Below are positions 1-7,302 of a stretch of 46,656 nt of DNA, in pieces. Made by a program: the position numbers and the translations under genes. The notes under the pieces are model-generated. The model saw nothing but the letters and a program-made list of their open reading frames with translations, searched no databases and had not been told where the DNA came from. This DNA is from Paraburkholderia aspalathi (lineage in GTDB: Bacteria; Pseudomonadota; Gammaproteobacteria; Burkholderiales; Burkholderiaceae): NCBI RefSeq assembly GCF_900116445.1, contig NZ_FPBH01000050.1:1-46656 (forward strand), given 5' to 3'. How positions within the stretch are numbered: position 1 is the stretch's first letter; the number at the start of each line of letters is the position of its first letter.

Positions 1-94
1 GCGTTCCAGGGCATGGTCGGGACCGGGCGTTTTAGTACCCGGAAGTGTCAACCATGTCCCCGCACACCTGTCAGCTATGTCTCCGGTCTATACA
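1..94. mobile_element. Terminal tip of an insertion sequence, cut by the window edge
   Basis: The block ends in GGTCTATACA and carries two related motifs 23 bp apart, CAACCATGTCCCC at 49-61 and CAGCTATGTCTCC at 72-84. The same arrangement, in reverse complement, forms the other edge of the window (46611-46656), so these are the two ends of one IS type. Tandem repeats inside the ends are known from IS21-like and some other DDE elements; the family cannot be settled from the tip alone. The frame at 3-35 could be the last ten codons of a transposase (ending GRDRAF and a TAG), but that is a guess. The next six bases, CCGCCG (95-100), look like the target-site duplication. Confidence 0.7.
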
Positions 95-100
95 CCGCCG

Positions 101-282
101 CAAAGAAAAGTAGGCAAAAGAAAGCGGCTAGAAGCCCCTGCTAAGCGGGTCCCGCAGCTCGCTCACGGTAGTGGTGCGACTGGAATCTGTGTTCGTGCCG
201 CTGCGTGGGCTTGTGACAAGGGCGTCATACTTCCGGCGGCGCTGCGCGCGCCGAAGAGCTGTTCATAAAACCACCTGCTACG
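101..282 (+). repeat. Palindromic intergenic repeat, right half only (R1), split by the IS
   Basis: This is the right half of the repeat whose intact copy lies at 34646-34975. It begins inside the central palindrome CTTTGCCGCCGCAAAG exactly at the IS junction, and continues with AAGCGGCTAGAAGCCCCTGC, GTAGTGGTGCGACTGGAATC and the GC-rich stretch before CATTCATAAAACC (here GTTCATAAAACC). It is nearly identical to 34794-34975 over its whole length. Short open frames here are repeat sequence, not genes. Confidence 0.85.
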
Positions 283-301
283 TTTGTCATTCACGGATCT
301 C

Positions 302-600
302 AGCCGAAGCCCGTGGTTTCCCATGCAGACCCGTCCGCGACGCACGTAGTGCGGAGTGGGAGCTGATGAATCCTTTGTCACTAGCGCGGAACGTGCGAGA
401 GCACGGATTCCAGTCGCACCACTACCCCAGGCAAACCACGGCGCCCACTTAGCAGGGGCTTCTGGCCGCTTTCTTTGCTTATCTTTCTTTGCGGCGGCAA
501 AGAAAGTAAGTGCCGCCCCGCACAGGGGCAACGCTAATAGACCACTAACAATTCAAGGAAAGGCACCAAAGCCAGATCAAGGAAAGCCCAAAGCCCTAAG
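302..600 (-). repeat. Palindromic intergenic repeat, inverted copy (R2)
   Basis: Minus-strand copy containing the complete central palindrome (around 485-505) and the GC hairpin GCCCC-TGT-GCGGGG. It faces R1, so R1 and R2 form the same head-on pair seen at 34646-35550. Its distal part (roughly 302-400) matches 35197-35300 and differs from the distal part of the plus-strand copies, so the family has two flank types joined to one core. It ends about 40 bp from the stop codon of the MFS gene, so it may also act as a transcription barrier for that gene. Confidence 0.85.
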
Positions 601-639
601 ACCCCGGCCAAATGCCGCCGCAAAAGGCAAAAAACAAGC

Positions 640-1893
640 TCATCTAACAGCCGACTTCCCATCCCCCAAAGGCTCCGCCTCATCCCCAGCAGCCGCATCC
701 CGCGTCTCAGGCATCGCGGCCCAAACGAGCAGCACGGCAAGTGCCCCCGCCGCAGCAAGCCCAAAAAAGCTCACGGCATTGCCAAAATGGTCAGCCACAA
801 ACCCGGCAGCAGTCGTGCTCAAAGTAGCCCCAATCCCGGCAGCCAACCCAAACAACCCAATACAAAGGTTATACCGCCCCTTCCCGCCAGCAACGTCGGC
901 GGCAATCAACGGCAGCATCACACCGAACACGGCCGCGCTCAGGCCGTCGAGCATCTGCACCGGCACCAGCAAATAAGGGCTGCTGATTCCAGCAAACAAC
1001 AACGCCCGTATCGGCAACGCCGAAAACCCAAGCAGCAGAATCGGCCTGCGTCCCCACCGCTCGGCAGAGCGCCCAACCCATGGCGACATCATCGCCACAA
1101 TCGCCTGCGGCACGATGATGCACGCGGCAATCACGAGCTGCACGTTGTCACCCATGCCGGCCGTCACTTCACCAGCGGCGAGATTCAGCATCGCCGCATT
1201 CGACAAGTGGAACAGCACGATACAAGCCGCAAACAACAGCATCCGCTTGTCACGCAACAGCTCGCGCAAACTCTCGCGCCGTTCGATCTGCGCCGGTGTG
1301 GGCCCGGTTTTCGGCAGCTCGATCGTGTCGGTACGCTGGATCATCGTCAGCGCAAACAGTGCAGGGACCGCCAGCGCCGCTGTCAGCCAGAACACCGCGC
1401 GAGGCGAATAGTATTCGCCGAATACGCCCATCAAGCCGGCCGCGACGGCGCTGCCGATCGACGCCCAGCGCGCATTGCGCCCCAACCGGTCGCCCAGATT
1501 CGCGCGCCCCACGAGAGCGAACGAAATCGCGGCCAACGCCGGCGTCAGCATGCAACTGGCAAAGCCGTGGAATACCTCGGCGGCAATCACCGGCAGCACC
1601 GTCGGGCTCGCCGCCAGTAGCACCGCACTGAAGATGATCGCGAAGATCGCCCATGCGGCAGCGCCTTTCTTGTTGCGCAGTGCGTCGACAGCAGCGCCGC
1701 CCGGCACCTGGCTGACCATCGCACTAATAGTGCCGACGGACAGCGCCATGCCGATCTCGCCCTGGGTCCACTTGTGCGAGGCGAGGTACGACGCAATGAA
1801 CGGCCCGAAACCCGTCTGCACGTTGGCGACGAAAAAATTCAGCCAATCGAGTGCGCGCAGACTTCGCGCGGTGACCAAAGTGCGGCCTGTCAT
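640..1893 (-). CDS. MFS transporter
   Basis: A 417-residue, strongly hydrophobic protein with about 12 predicted membrane segments, the usual size for the major facilitator superfamily. The cytoplasmic loop between the two six-helix halves is the charged stretch around residues 190-215, rich in Glu and Arg. The loop after the second half's first helices carries a typical MFS basic turn (RSAERWGRRP). It should be a secondary transporter in the inner membrane. The substrate cannot be told from sequence; the drug/metabolite efflux groups are the nearest impression. The start ATG overlaps the stop of the upstream PRC-barrel lipoprotein gene (ATGA), so the two are probably translated as a coupled pair. 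The coding sequence runs up to intergenic repeat R2. Confidence 0.88.
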   Translation of the reverse strand: MTGRTLVTARSLRALDWLNFFVANVQTGFGPFIASYLASHKWTQGEIGMALSVGTISAMVSQVPGGAAVDALRNKKGAAAWAIFAIIFSAVLLAASPTVLPVIAAEVFHGFASCMLTPALAAISFALVGRANLGDRLGRNARWASIGSAVAAGLMGVFGEYYSPRAVFWLTAALAVPALFALTMIQRTDTIELPKTGPTPAQIERRESLRELLRDKRMLLFAACIVLFHLSNAAMLNLAAGEVTAGMGDNVQLVIAACIIVPQAIVAMMSPWVGRSAERWGRRPILLLGFSALPIRALLFAGISSPYLLVPVQMLDGLSAAVFGVMLPLIAADVAGGKGRYNLCIGLFGLAAGIGATLSTTAAGFVADHFGNAVSFFGLAAAGALAVLLVWAAMPETRDAAAGDEAEPLGDGKSAVR

Positions 1894-2867
1894 CGGACCG
1901 CCCGTGTGTTGGAACCCGCCGTGACTGTGGCCGGCGCGGCAGAAGCCGCAGTGGCAGGAGCGACGGGAGCAGGCGCGGAAGCGGGAGCGGGTGGCGGCGC
2001 GGGCGACACCGCGCGGATCGGCTTGTCGTTGGCGTACGGCGGCGTCGCGTTGATCTGCGCATCGCTCAGATCGATCAGCGGATGCAGTTCCTTGTCTTTC
2101 GTGACGAAACGCAGGGCCGACCAGTTGGCGGCAATCGTGCGCCGCTCGGTGCTGACCATGCCGTTGACGTCGAGCACGACCGCCTGCGGCTGCGCGTTGG
2201 CGTCGATCAGCACATCGATCACGCGGCCGACCTTGGCGCCGTTAGAGCGCTCGACGTCGGTGTCGATCAGCTGCAATTGCACGGCGGCGGACTTCGCCGC
2301 GGGAGTCGGCGTGGCTGTCGCGTTGAGTGTGATCGGCGCGGTCTTCGCGGTCGGCGTGAAGCGGAACGCGTTCCACGGGAAATTGACCTTGCGATCGCCG
2401 ACGCCAAGGAAACCCTGCAGATTGACCACGATTTCGCGTGGCTTGCCGCTCGCATCGGCGATCAGATCGACCGCGCGGCCCACCACTTTGCCGTCGGGCT
2501 TCTGCACTTCGCTATCGAGCAGGGCGCGCGCCTCGCTGCGCTCGATCGTGCGCAGCACGATCAGCGGCGCGGGCGCGGGAGGAGGCGGCGCGGGCGTGGC
2601 GACCGGCGGCGGAGGTTCGACCTTGCGTGGCTTGACGACCGGCTTCTTCGGTTTCTTCGGCTGCTCGGGCTCGGCCGCTTCAGTCTCGGCCGGTTCCGGC
2701 GCGGAGGCGGCTACGGGCGCGCTCGCGGGTTCGACGGGCATCACCGTGGCGTCGACAATCGGCGCCTGTTGCGGGCCCCACAGCAGGCTGCAACCGGACA
2801 GCGCGAACAGCGCGAACACAGCAAGAAGCAGAAGACGCCAGGCAGGACGCGAGAAACCGCCGCTCAT
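1890..2867 (-). CDS. Lipoprotein with two PRC-barrel domains
   Basis: A 325-residue protein. The start at 2867 is chosen because a GGAG lies 9 nt upstream and it opens a lipoprotein signal (basic N-region, hydrophobic core, lipobox LSGC with Cys26). A Pro/Ala/Glu-rich linker (about residues 45-102, with Lys/Pro-rich patches) leads to two PRC-barrel domains, at about 115-170 and 198-255. Both show the family's pattern of a GKVVG/AKVGR turn, an I-A/D-D-A strand and an aromatic closing strand (FPWNAFRF and AANWSALRF). PRC barrels are small beta domains used in photosynthetic reaction centre H subunits, RimM and many stress proteins. The duplication, the membrane anchor and coupling to an MFS transporter suggest an envelope role; the function is unknown. 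A longer in-frame start at 3014 would bury the signal peptide and is rejected. Confidence 0.85.
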   Translation of the reverse strand: MSGGFSRPAWRLLLLAVFALFALSGCSLLWGPQQAPIVDATVMPVEPASAPVAASAPEPAETEAAEPEQPKKPKKPVVKPRKVEPPPPVATPAPPPPAPAPLIVLRTIERSEARALLDSEVQKPDGKVVGRAVDLIADASGKPREIVVNLQGFLGVGDRKVNFPWNAFRFTPTAKTAPITLNATATPTPAAKSAAVQLQLIDTDVERSNGAKVGRVIDVLIDANAQPQAVVLDVNGMVSTERRTIAANWSALRFVTKDKELHPLIDLSDAQINATPPYANDKPIRAVSPAPPPAPASAPAPVAPATAASAAPATVTAGSNTRAVR

Positions 2868-3387
2868 CAAGAAGGACTCCATGGGCCAGTGCGGACGGGC
2901 GCTGTGGACCGCCGCAGTTAAGTCACGCTTTAACTCAGGTAAGGGCCAGAGTGTAACCCGTGGCGCCGGGGCGGCCCGGTTTTGCAGGCTTTCTGACAGG
3001 TGTCCCCGGCGCACGATTCATGCCGCGCTGTGCACTTTCGGCCGCGACGTAGGCCCGTTTTTGCGCGTCGAACCCCTCAAAACCCTTTCACAACTCGATG
3101 ACAAATCGTAGGTGTAAACGCGCGGAGCGTCCCCATGGTTTGCCGTCCCTTAAACGATATAAGCATCGCGACATGTCGAGCATGCCATTCATGCGATGGG
3201 AGACATATTTGTGTTGCCCTACATTTCGGGACAGCAAAAGAAGAACGGAGCATGCGGGTTGTCTGACGCATCGCAAGCCGACGTTCAAACCTTGCCACAC
3301 CACCACATTAGATCAACGCAACGAGACGAACCTGATGGCGGCCGGAAACCGGGCCGTTTCAGCACGCTGATAAAGGAGGCACTCATC
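2868..3387. other. 520-bp divergent intergenic region with a foldable leader before the purine permease
   Basis: No gene is seen. It holds the promoters of the PRC-lipoprotein and the purine permease. A possible -10 (TATAAG, 3158-3163) has no good -35. Downstream is an imperfect long-range stem: TGCGATG 3192-3198 with CATCGCA 3269-3275, and AGACA 3201-3205 with TGTCT 3260-3264. A small hairpin, GCATG 3180-3184 with CATGC 3190-3194, overlaps the first arm, so the two folds exclude each other. The classical purine-riboswitch core is not visible. The SD of the permease, AAAGGAGG, is at 3372-3379. Confidence 0.4.
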
Positions 3388-4770
3388 ATGATGGAACCCC
3401 ACGCCCAACCGATTTCTGAAGTCGGCGCCGAATCATTCGACGGAAAGGGCTTTCTCGACCGCTACTTCGAAATCTCTTCACGCGGCAGTTCGCAGCGTAC
3501 GGAAATTGTTGCGGGCATCACGACCTTCCTCGCGATGGTCTATTCCGTGTTCGTCGTGCCGGGCATGTTCGGCAAAGCGGGCTTCGATACCAGCGCGGTG
3601 TTTGTCGCCGTATGTCTGACGACCGCCTTCGGTTCGCTGCTGATGGGTGTGTGGGCGCGCCTGCCGATCGCCATCGGCTGCGCGATTTCGCTGACTGCGT
3701 TCACCGCGTTCGGCCTCGTGCTCGGTAAAGGTCTGCATCCGAACGTCGCGCTCGGTGCAGTGTTCCTGATGGGTGTCGTCTTCACCGGAATCTCGGTAAC
3801 GGGCGTGCGTTCGTGGATTCTGCGCAATCTGCCGACCGGCATCGCGCACGGCACGGGGATCGGCATCGGCCTGTTCCTGCTCCTGATCGCCGCGAACGAC
3901 GTGGGTCTGGTCGTCAAGAATCCGGGCGCCGGTTTGCCGGTGGCACTGGGCAATATCACGGCATTGCCGGCGATCATGTCGGTGGCGGGTCTGGCTGCGA
4001 TCTTCGGTCTGGTGCGCCGTCGCGTGCCTGGTTCGATCCTGATCGTGATCGTCGTGATCTCGTTGATTGCGCTCGCAATCGATCCGGCGGTGGTGTTCCA
4101 CGGCGTGTTCGCGGTGCCTTCGCTGAGCGCACCGGGCCATGCTTCGCTGATCGGCGCGATGGACATCAAGGGCGCGCTTTCGATGGCGGTTCTGCCTAGC
4201 GTGCTGGCCCTCGTGATGACTGCCGTGTTCGACGCAACCGGCACGATTCGCGCCGTCGCCGGACAAGCCGGTCAACTCGACGAAAACGGCCGCATCATCA
4301 ACGGCGGCCGTGCGTTGACGGCGGATTCGCTGAGCTCGATTTTCTCGGGTCTGCTCGGTGGCGCACCGGCCGCCGCGTATATCGAATCGACGGTTGGTGT
4401 TGCAGCCGGCGCGAAGACGGGTATGGCCGCAGCGGTGGTCGGTCTGCTGTTCCTCGTGGTGATGTTCTTCTCGCCGCTGGCCAGTCTCGTGCCTTCGTAT
4501 GCAACGGCTCCGGCGCTGATGTACGTCGGCCTGCTGATGCTCTCGAACGTGAGCAAGCTGCATATGGACGATATGGTCGACGCGATGTCGGGCCTGATGT
4601 GCGCCGTGTTCATCGTGCTGACCGCCAACATCGTGACGGGCATCATGCTCGGCTTCGCGACGCTGGTGATCGGCCGCGTGGTGAGCGGCGAGTATCGCAA
4701 GCTGAACGTCGGCACGGTTGTTATCGCTGTCGTGCTGGTCGGCTTCTATCTTGGCGGTTGGGCCATCTGA
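3388..4770 (+). CDS. NCS2-family purine permease (AzgA-like)
   Basis: A 460-residue membrane protein. The ATG at 3388 follows GGAGG by 8 nt; a second ATG comes directly after it. The N-terminal motif GSSQRTEIVAGITTFLAMVY and the later VFDATGT and APAAAYIESTVGVAAGAKTG stretches are signatures of the AzgA branch of NCS2 (nucleobase:cation symporter-2), which import adenine, guanine or hypoxanthine with protons. Length and the even spread of hydrophobic segments fit the family's 14-segment fold. It is a single-gene unit: a hairpin terminator follows at 4872-4920. Purine specificity is family knowledge; the exact base cannot be read from the sequence. Confidence 0.9.
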   Translation: MMEPHAQPISEVGAESFDGKGFLDRYFEISSRGSSQRTEIVAGITTFLAMVYSVFVVPGMFGKAGFDTSAVFVAVCLTTAFGSLLMGVWARLPIAIGCAISLTAFTAFGLVLGKGLHPNVALGAVFLMGVVFTGISVTGVRSWILRNLPTGIAHGTGIGIGLFLLLIAANDVGLVVKNPGAGLPVALGNITALPAIMSVAGLAAIFGLVRRRVPGSILIVIVVISLIALAIDPAVVFHGVFAVPSLSAPGHASLIGAMDIKGALSMAVLPSVLALVMTAVFDATGTIRAVAGQAGQLDENGRIINGGRALTADSLSSIFSGLLGGAPAAAYIESTVGVAAGAKTGMAAAVVGLLFLVVMFFSPLASLVPSYATAPALMYVGLLMLSNVSKLHMDDMVDAMSGLMCAVFIVLTANIVTGIMLGFATLVIGRVVSGEYRKLNVGTVVIAVVLVGFYLGGWAI

Positions 4771-4871
4771 TTCTGCCGCATTGAGTTTTACGCGGTTTGC
4801 TGTAACGCGAGAGTGGGGCGGGCTTGCCTTGCCGCTTCGCTCGAACGTGTAGTCGGTTGTTCTCCACCTTG

Positions 4872-4920
4872 ACGCGGCGTATTGCAGGGTTCGATCTGCG
4901 ATGCGCCGCGTATCTTTTTT
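4872..4920 (+). terminator. Rho-independent terminator after the purine permease
   Basis: Outer stem ACGCGGCG (4872-4879) pairs with CGCCGCGT (4904-4911), inner stem GCAG (4884-4887) with CTGC (4896-4899), and the hairpin is followed by ATC and six T. It lies about 100 nt after the permease stop and about 60 bp before the ArsR promoter. Confidence 0.7.
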
Positions 4921-4979
4921 CAGCATCCCCTTAGCACCTTCCGCTTCCTGTGCGCTTTGAGAAAAGTGCGCACCTGTCC

Positions 4980-5022
4980 TTGACATCCTCACGCGTGTTT
5001 CTATACTTAACCTCATGGTTAA
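4980..5022 (+). promoter_or_regulatory. Sigma-70 promoter with dyad operator over the ArsR start codon
   Basis: A consensus -35 TTGACA (4980-4985), a 16-bp spacer and a -10 TATACT (5002-5007) place the transcription start at about 5014-5016, on the start codon at 5015, so the message is probably leaderless. The inverted repeat TTAACC-N4-GGTTAA (5007-5022) begins at the last base of the -10 and covers the start codon, a natural autorepression site for the ArsR protein. Confidence 0.75.
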
Positions 5023-5440
5023 ATTTAATGAAACATTACTCGATCGCACCTTTGCCGCGCTGTCCGATCCGACGCGGCGTGCGTTGCTCGCGCGTCTGTC
5101 CCAACTGAACGATCTGTCGGTCAGCGAACTCGCCGAGCCGTTTGCGATGTCTTTGCCCGCAGTGATGAAACACCTCGACGTGTTGTCCGAGGCCGGTCTC
5201 ATCACGCGCAGCAAAACCGGCCGCACGGTGGCGTGCCGCCTGTCAGCCGGACCGATGGAGGAAGCCATGGAATGGCTTACCCGCTATCAGCGCTTCTGGT
5301 CCGAATCACTCGATCGTCTTGCTGCTTTCGTCGAAGAGGAACCGCCATGTCCGCCAAACCCAGCCACGCCCACCAGCGTCGTCACGACGCCGCGCCCGCG
5401 AAAGTCTGCCGCGCCTCTACGGAAGCGGCGCAATTCGTGA
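5015..5440 (+). CDS. ArsR-family winged-helix repressor
   Basis: A 141-residue protein; about 105 residues form an ArsR-type winged helix (FAALSDPTRRALLARLSQ, then the recognition region LSVSELAEPFAMSLPAVMKH). No metal-site CxC motif is present. It belongs to the sub-group that normally sits directly upstream of an SRPBCC (AHSA1/polyketide-cyclase-like) gene and overlaps it. That partner survives here only as a remnant at 5347-5502, overlapping the Pro/Thr-rich tail of this protein. A DUF899 gene, often found in the same neighbourhoods, follows. It is probably autoregulated through the dyad over its own start codon. The effector is unknown. Confidence 0.88.
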   Translation: MVKFNETLLDRTFAALSDPTRRALLARLSQLNDLSVSELAEPFAMSLPAVMKHLDVLSEAGLITRSKTGRTVACRLSAGPMEEAMEWLTRYQRFWSESLDRLAAFVEEEPPCPPNPATPTSVVTTPRPRKSAAPLRKRRNS

Positions 5441-5502
5441 CATGGATGCATCCGACTGGCTTGAGCCACGGTCTCGATGCGCTGGAACGCTACCTCGCCT
5501 GA
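5347..5502 (+). pseudogene. Remnant of an SRPBCC/AHSA1 gene with most of the domain deleted
   Basis: The frame from ATG 5347 begins MSAKPSHAHQ and ends HGLDALERYLA, which resemble the two extremes of the SRPBCC proteins that usually follow this type of ArsR gene (about 150-165 residues). Here only 51 codons separate start and stop, so the ligand-binding middle is gone with the frame kept. The overlap with the arsR-like gene is the normal layout for an intact pair. The end-matching rests on family knowledge, not on an alignment I could run. An alternative is a short unrelated overlapping frame. Confidence 0.5.
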
Positions 5503-5554
5503 ATTCGCGTGATTTGCTCTATCTAACCTGTATGACGCAGAAAAGGAGACGCAC

Positions 5555-6289
5555 ATGGATCCGCAACATCGTATCGGTACCCGGGAAGAATGGCTGGCCG
5601 CCAGCAAGGCGCTATTAGTCGAAGAGAAAGCGTACACACGCGCCGGCGATGAGCTCGCCCGCAAACGCCGGGCGCTGCCCTGGGTGAAGGTCGAGAAGAC
5701 CTATGTATTCGACACGCCGCAAGGCCCCAAATCACTCGCCGATCTGTTTGGCGGTCGTAGCCAATTGATCGTTTATCACTTCATGTTTGGTCCGGATTGG
5801 GAAGAGGGCTGTTTCGGCTGCTCGTTCGTGTCGGATCACATGGATGGCATCCTGACGCATCTCGAACATCACGACGTATCCTACGTGGCAGTCTCGCGTG
5901 GGCCGCTCGCGAAGATCGAGGCGTTCAAAAAACGCATGGGCTGGAAGTTTCCGTGGGTGTCGTCGAATGAGAGCGACTTCAATTTCGACTATCACGTGTC
6001 GTTCACACCGGAAGAAATCGCCAGCAAGAAGGGGTTCTACAACTTCACCGAGCAGGATGTCGGCATCGACGAGCTACCCGGTCACAGCGTGTTCTACAAG
6101 GACGCAGCGGGCGACATCTATCACACGTATTCCACCTACGGACGCGGCGGCGAGCAGTTCCTCAGCGCGTACGCGCATCTCGACGTGGTGCCGAAAGGCC
6201 GCGAGGAGAAGAAGAATATGGGTGAGTGGCTCAAGCATCACGATCGCTATGAGGAGAAGGCGGGCGATTGCGCCGCATGCAGCCATTGA
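5555..6289 (+). CDS. DUF899 family protein (thioredoxin-fold-like)
   Basis: A 244-residue protein that begins 7 nt after AAAAGGAGA. The hallmarks of DUF899 are visible: EEWLAASKALLVEEKAYTR at the N-terminus, YHFMFGPDWEEGCFGCSFVSD with a C-F-G-C pair in the thioredoxin-like position, and HTYSTYGRGGEQFLSAYAHL near the end. A C-A-A-C pair closes the protein. The family is predicted to be thioredoxin-fold but has no firmly assigned reaction. It lies 52 nt after the SRPBCC remnant and may share the ArsR promoter, although it has its own strong SD. Confidence 0.88.
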   Translation: MDPQHRIGTREEWLAASKALLVEEKAYTRAGDELARKRRALPWVKVEKTYVFDTPQGPKSLADLFGGRSQLIVYHFMFGPDWEEGCFGCSFVSDHMDGILTHLEHHDVSYVAVSRGPLAKIEAFKKRMGWKFPWVSSNESDFNFDYHVSFTPEEIASKKGFYNFTEQDVGIDELPGHSVFYKDAAGDIYHTYSTYGRGGEQFLSAYAHLDVVPKGREEKKNMGEWLKHHDRYEEKAGDCAACSH

Positions 6290-6317
6290 CGCGCGCCGGC
6301 CAGGAATAAGCGGGACG

Positions 6318-7163
6318 TCATGCCCCTTTGCGTCCCGCTTCATAAAACAGCGCGAACAACTCCGACTGCGAGTTGACGTTGAGCTTCGTATAGATGTGCT
6401 TCTTGTGCGCGCGCACCGTCTCGAACGAGATCGTGAGTTTCTCCGCGATGGCGCGCGTTGAAAATCCGCTCAGAGTAAGCATGGCCACCTCCACTTCGCG
6501 TGCGGTGAGTGACGAGCGCCCGCCCACCGACGACACCTGCTCGAAACGCGCGGCATAGGTGGGCGTGTCCGCAGGGGCGTCCGTATTGATCGCTGCTTGC
6601 GTCACGGCCTCGCTCGAGGCCGGCTCCGGCGCATCGAATGTCTCATACGGCAAGCGCTGCCGCAGTAGCGCGATCACCCATGGCGCACAGAGCGCGAGCA
6701 CCGCCAGATCGCGCTCGCCATAGCGCTGCGTTGCGCCCAGCGAGAACGCCAGCGTATGCCTCGCGTCTATCATGTAGTTGAAGTGCACTTCATCGCCGAC
6801 GATGTTTTTTCTGAAGTACCGCTGGTAGTAGTCGGTCATCGAGAAGTTGTCGGGCGCGACGTCCGCCAGCGTGACGAAACCCGATGCGGGCTTCTCGGTC
6901 GCGGCGATATAAAACGGATCGAGTTGATAGAGCGCGGCGAGATAGTCCTGGAACATCACGTCCACTGTGCCGTCCGGCGTGGGCGATTCTGCGCAGGCGA
7001 GCGGCGCCATGCCAGGCGTGAAGCGCAGGGCGACCCAGTTGTCGAACACGACATAGCGTTCGAGCGCGCGTGTGAGGCGGGTCCAGAATTGCGCGCTGTC
7101 GAGTGCTTCGATAACCGCGCCGATCTCGCGATGAAAGGCCAGATCGCGCCATTCGAGTTCCAT
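6318..7163 (-). CDS. LuxR-type transcriptional regulator
   Basis: A 281-residue protein with a C-terminal LuxR/FixJ helix-turn-helix from about residue 216 (LTAREVEVAMLTLSGFSTRA, then the recognition helix FETVRAHKKHIYTKL). The N-terminal 200 residues are not a receiver (no phospho-acceptor pattern) and not clearly an autoinducer domain, so the signal is unknown. It is transcribed away from the nitrilase-family gene across a 139-bp gap, which makes that gene and the APC permease its likely targets. Confidence 0.88.
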   Translation of the reverse strand: MELEWRDLAFHREIGAVIEALDSAQFWTRLTRALERYVVFDNWVALRFTPGMAPLACAESPTPDGTVDVMFQDYLAALYQLDPFYIAATEKPASGFVTLADVAPDNFSMTDYYQRYFRKNIVGDEVHFNYMIDARHTLAFSLGATQRYGERDLAVLALCAPWVIALLRQRLPYETFDAPEPASSEAVTQAAINTDAPADTPTYAARFEQVSSVGGRSSLTAREVEVAMLTLSGFSTRAIAEKLTISFETVRAHKKHIYTKLNVNSQSELFALFYEAGRKGA

Positions 7164-7302
7164 GCGTGCTCCGTTGAGGGTAACCCTGCCGGGTGATTAC
7201 GGTCAAAAATATGTCTGGTAATAATAGGCCCAACCTGAAACGCGGGCGCCTGACAACAGCCGCTATTTAACGCGAAGCAGATTGCTGAGCATAGGAGACA
7301 AA

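Noticed and set aside
163..531. Protein-like frames rich in FFAAAKK in the repeat copies at both ends and at 34.7-35.5 kb
   Set aside because: They are translations of the palindromic intergenic repeat, occur in several frames and orientations, and have no SD. Such frames are a known source of false genes in Burkholderiales.
3120..3387. Classical guanine/adenine riboswitch before the purine permease
   Set aside because: The conserved TATA-AT junction and the two loop-loop motifs of that aptamer are not present; only unassigned stems remain.
3478..5268. Very long antisense frame (596 codons) opposite the purine permease
   Set aside because: High-GC third-position bias of the real gene leaves the opposite strand open; composition is His/Arg/Asp-rich with no domain.
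7164..7302. Imperfect dyad GTAACCC...GGGTGATTAC in the LuxR/nitrilase intergenic region
   Set aside because: The arms need a two-base bulge and do not match a known LuxR-type site, so it is not listed as an operator.
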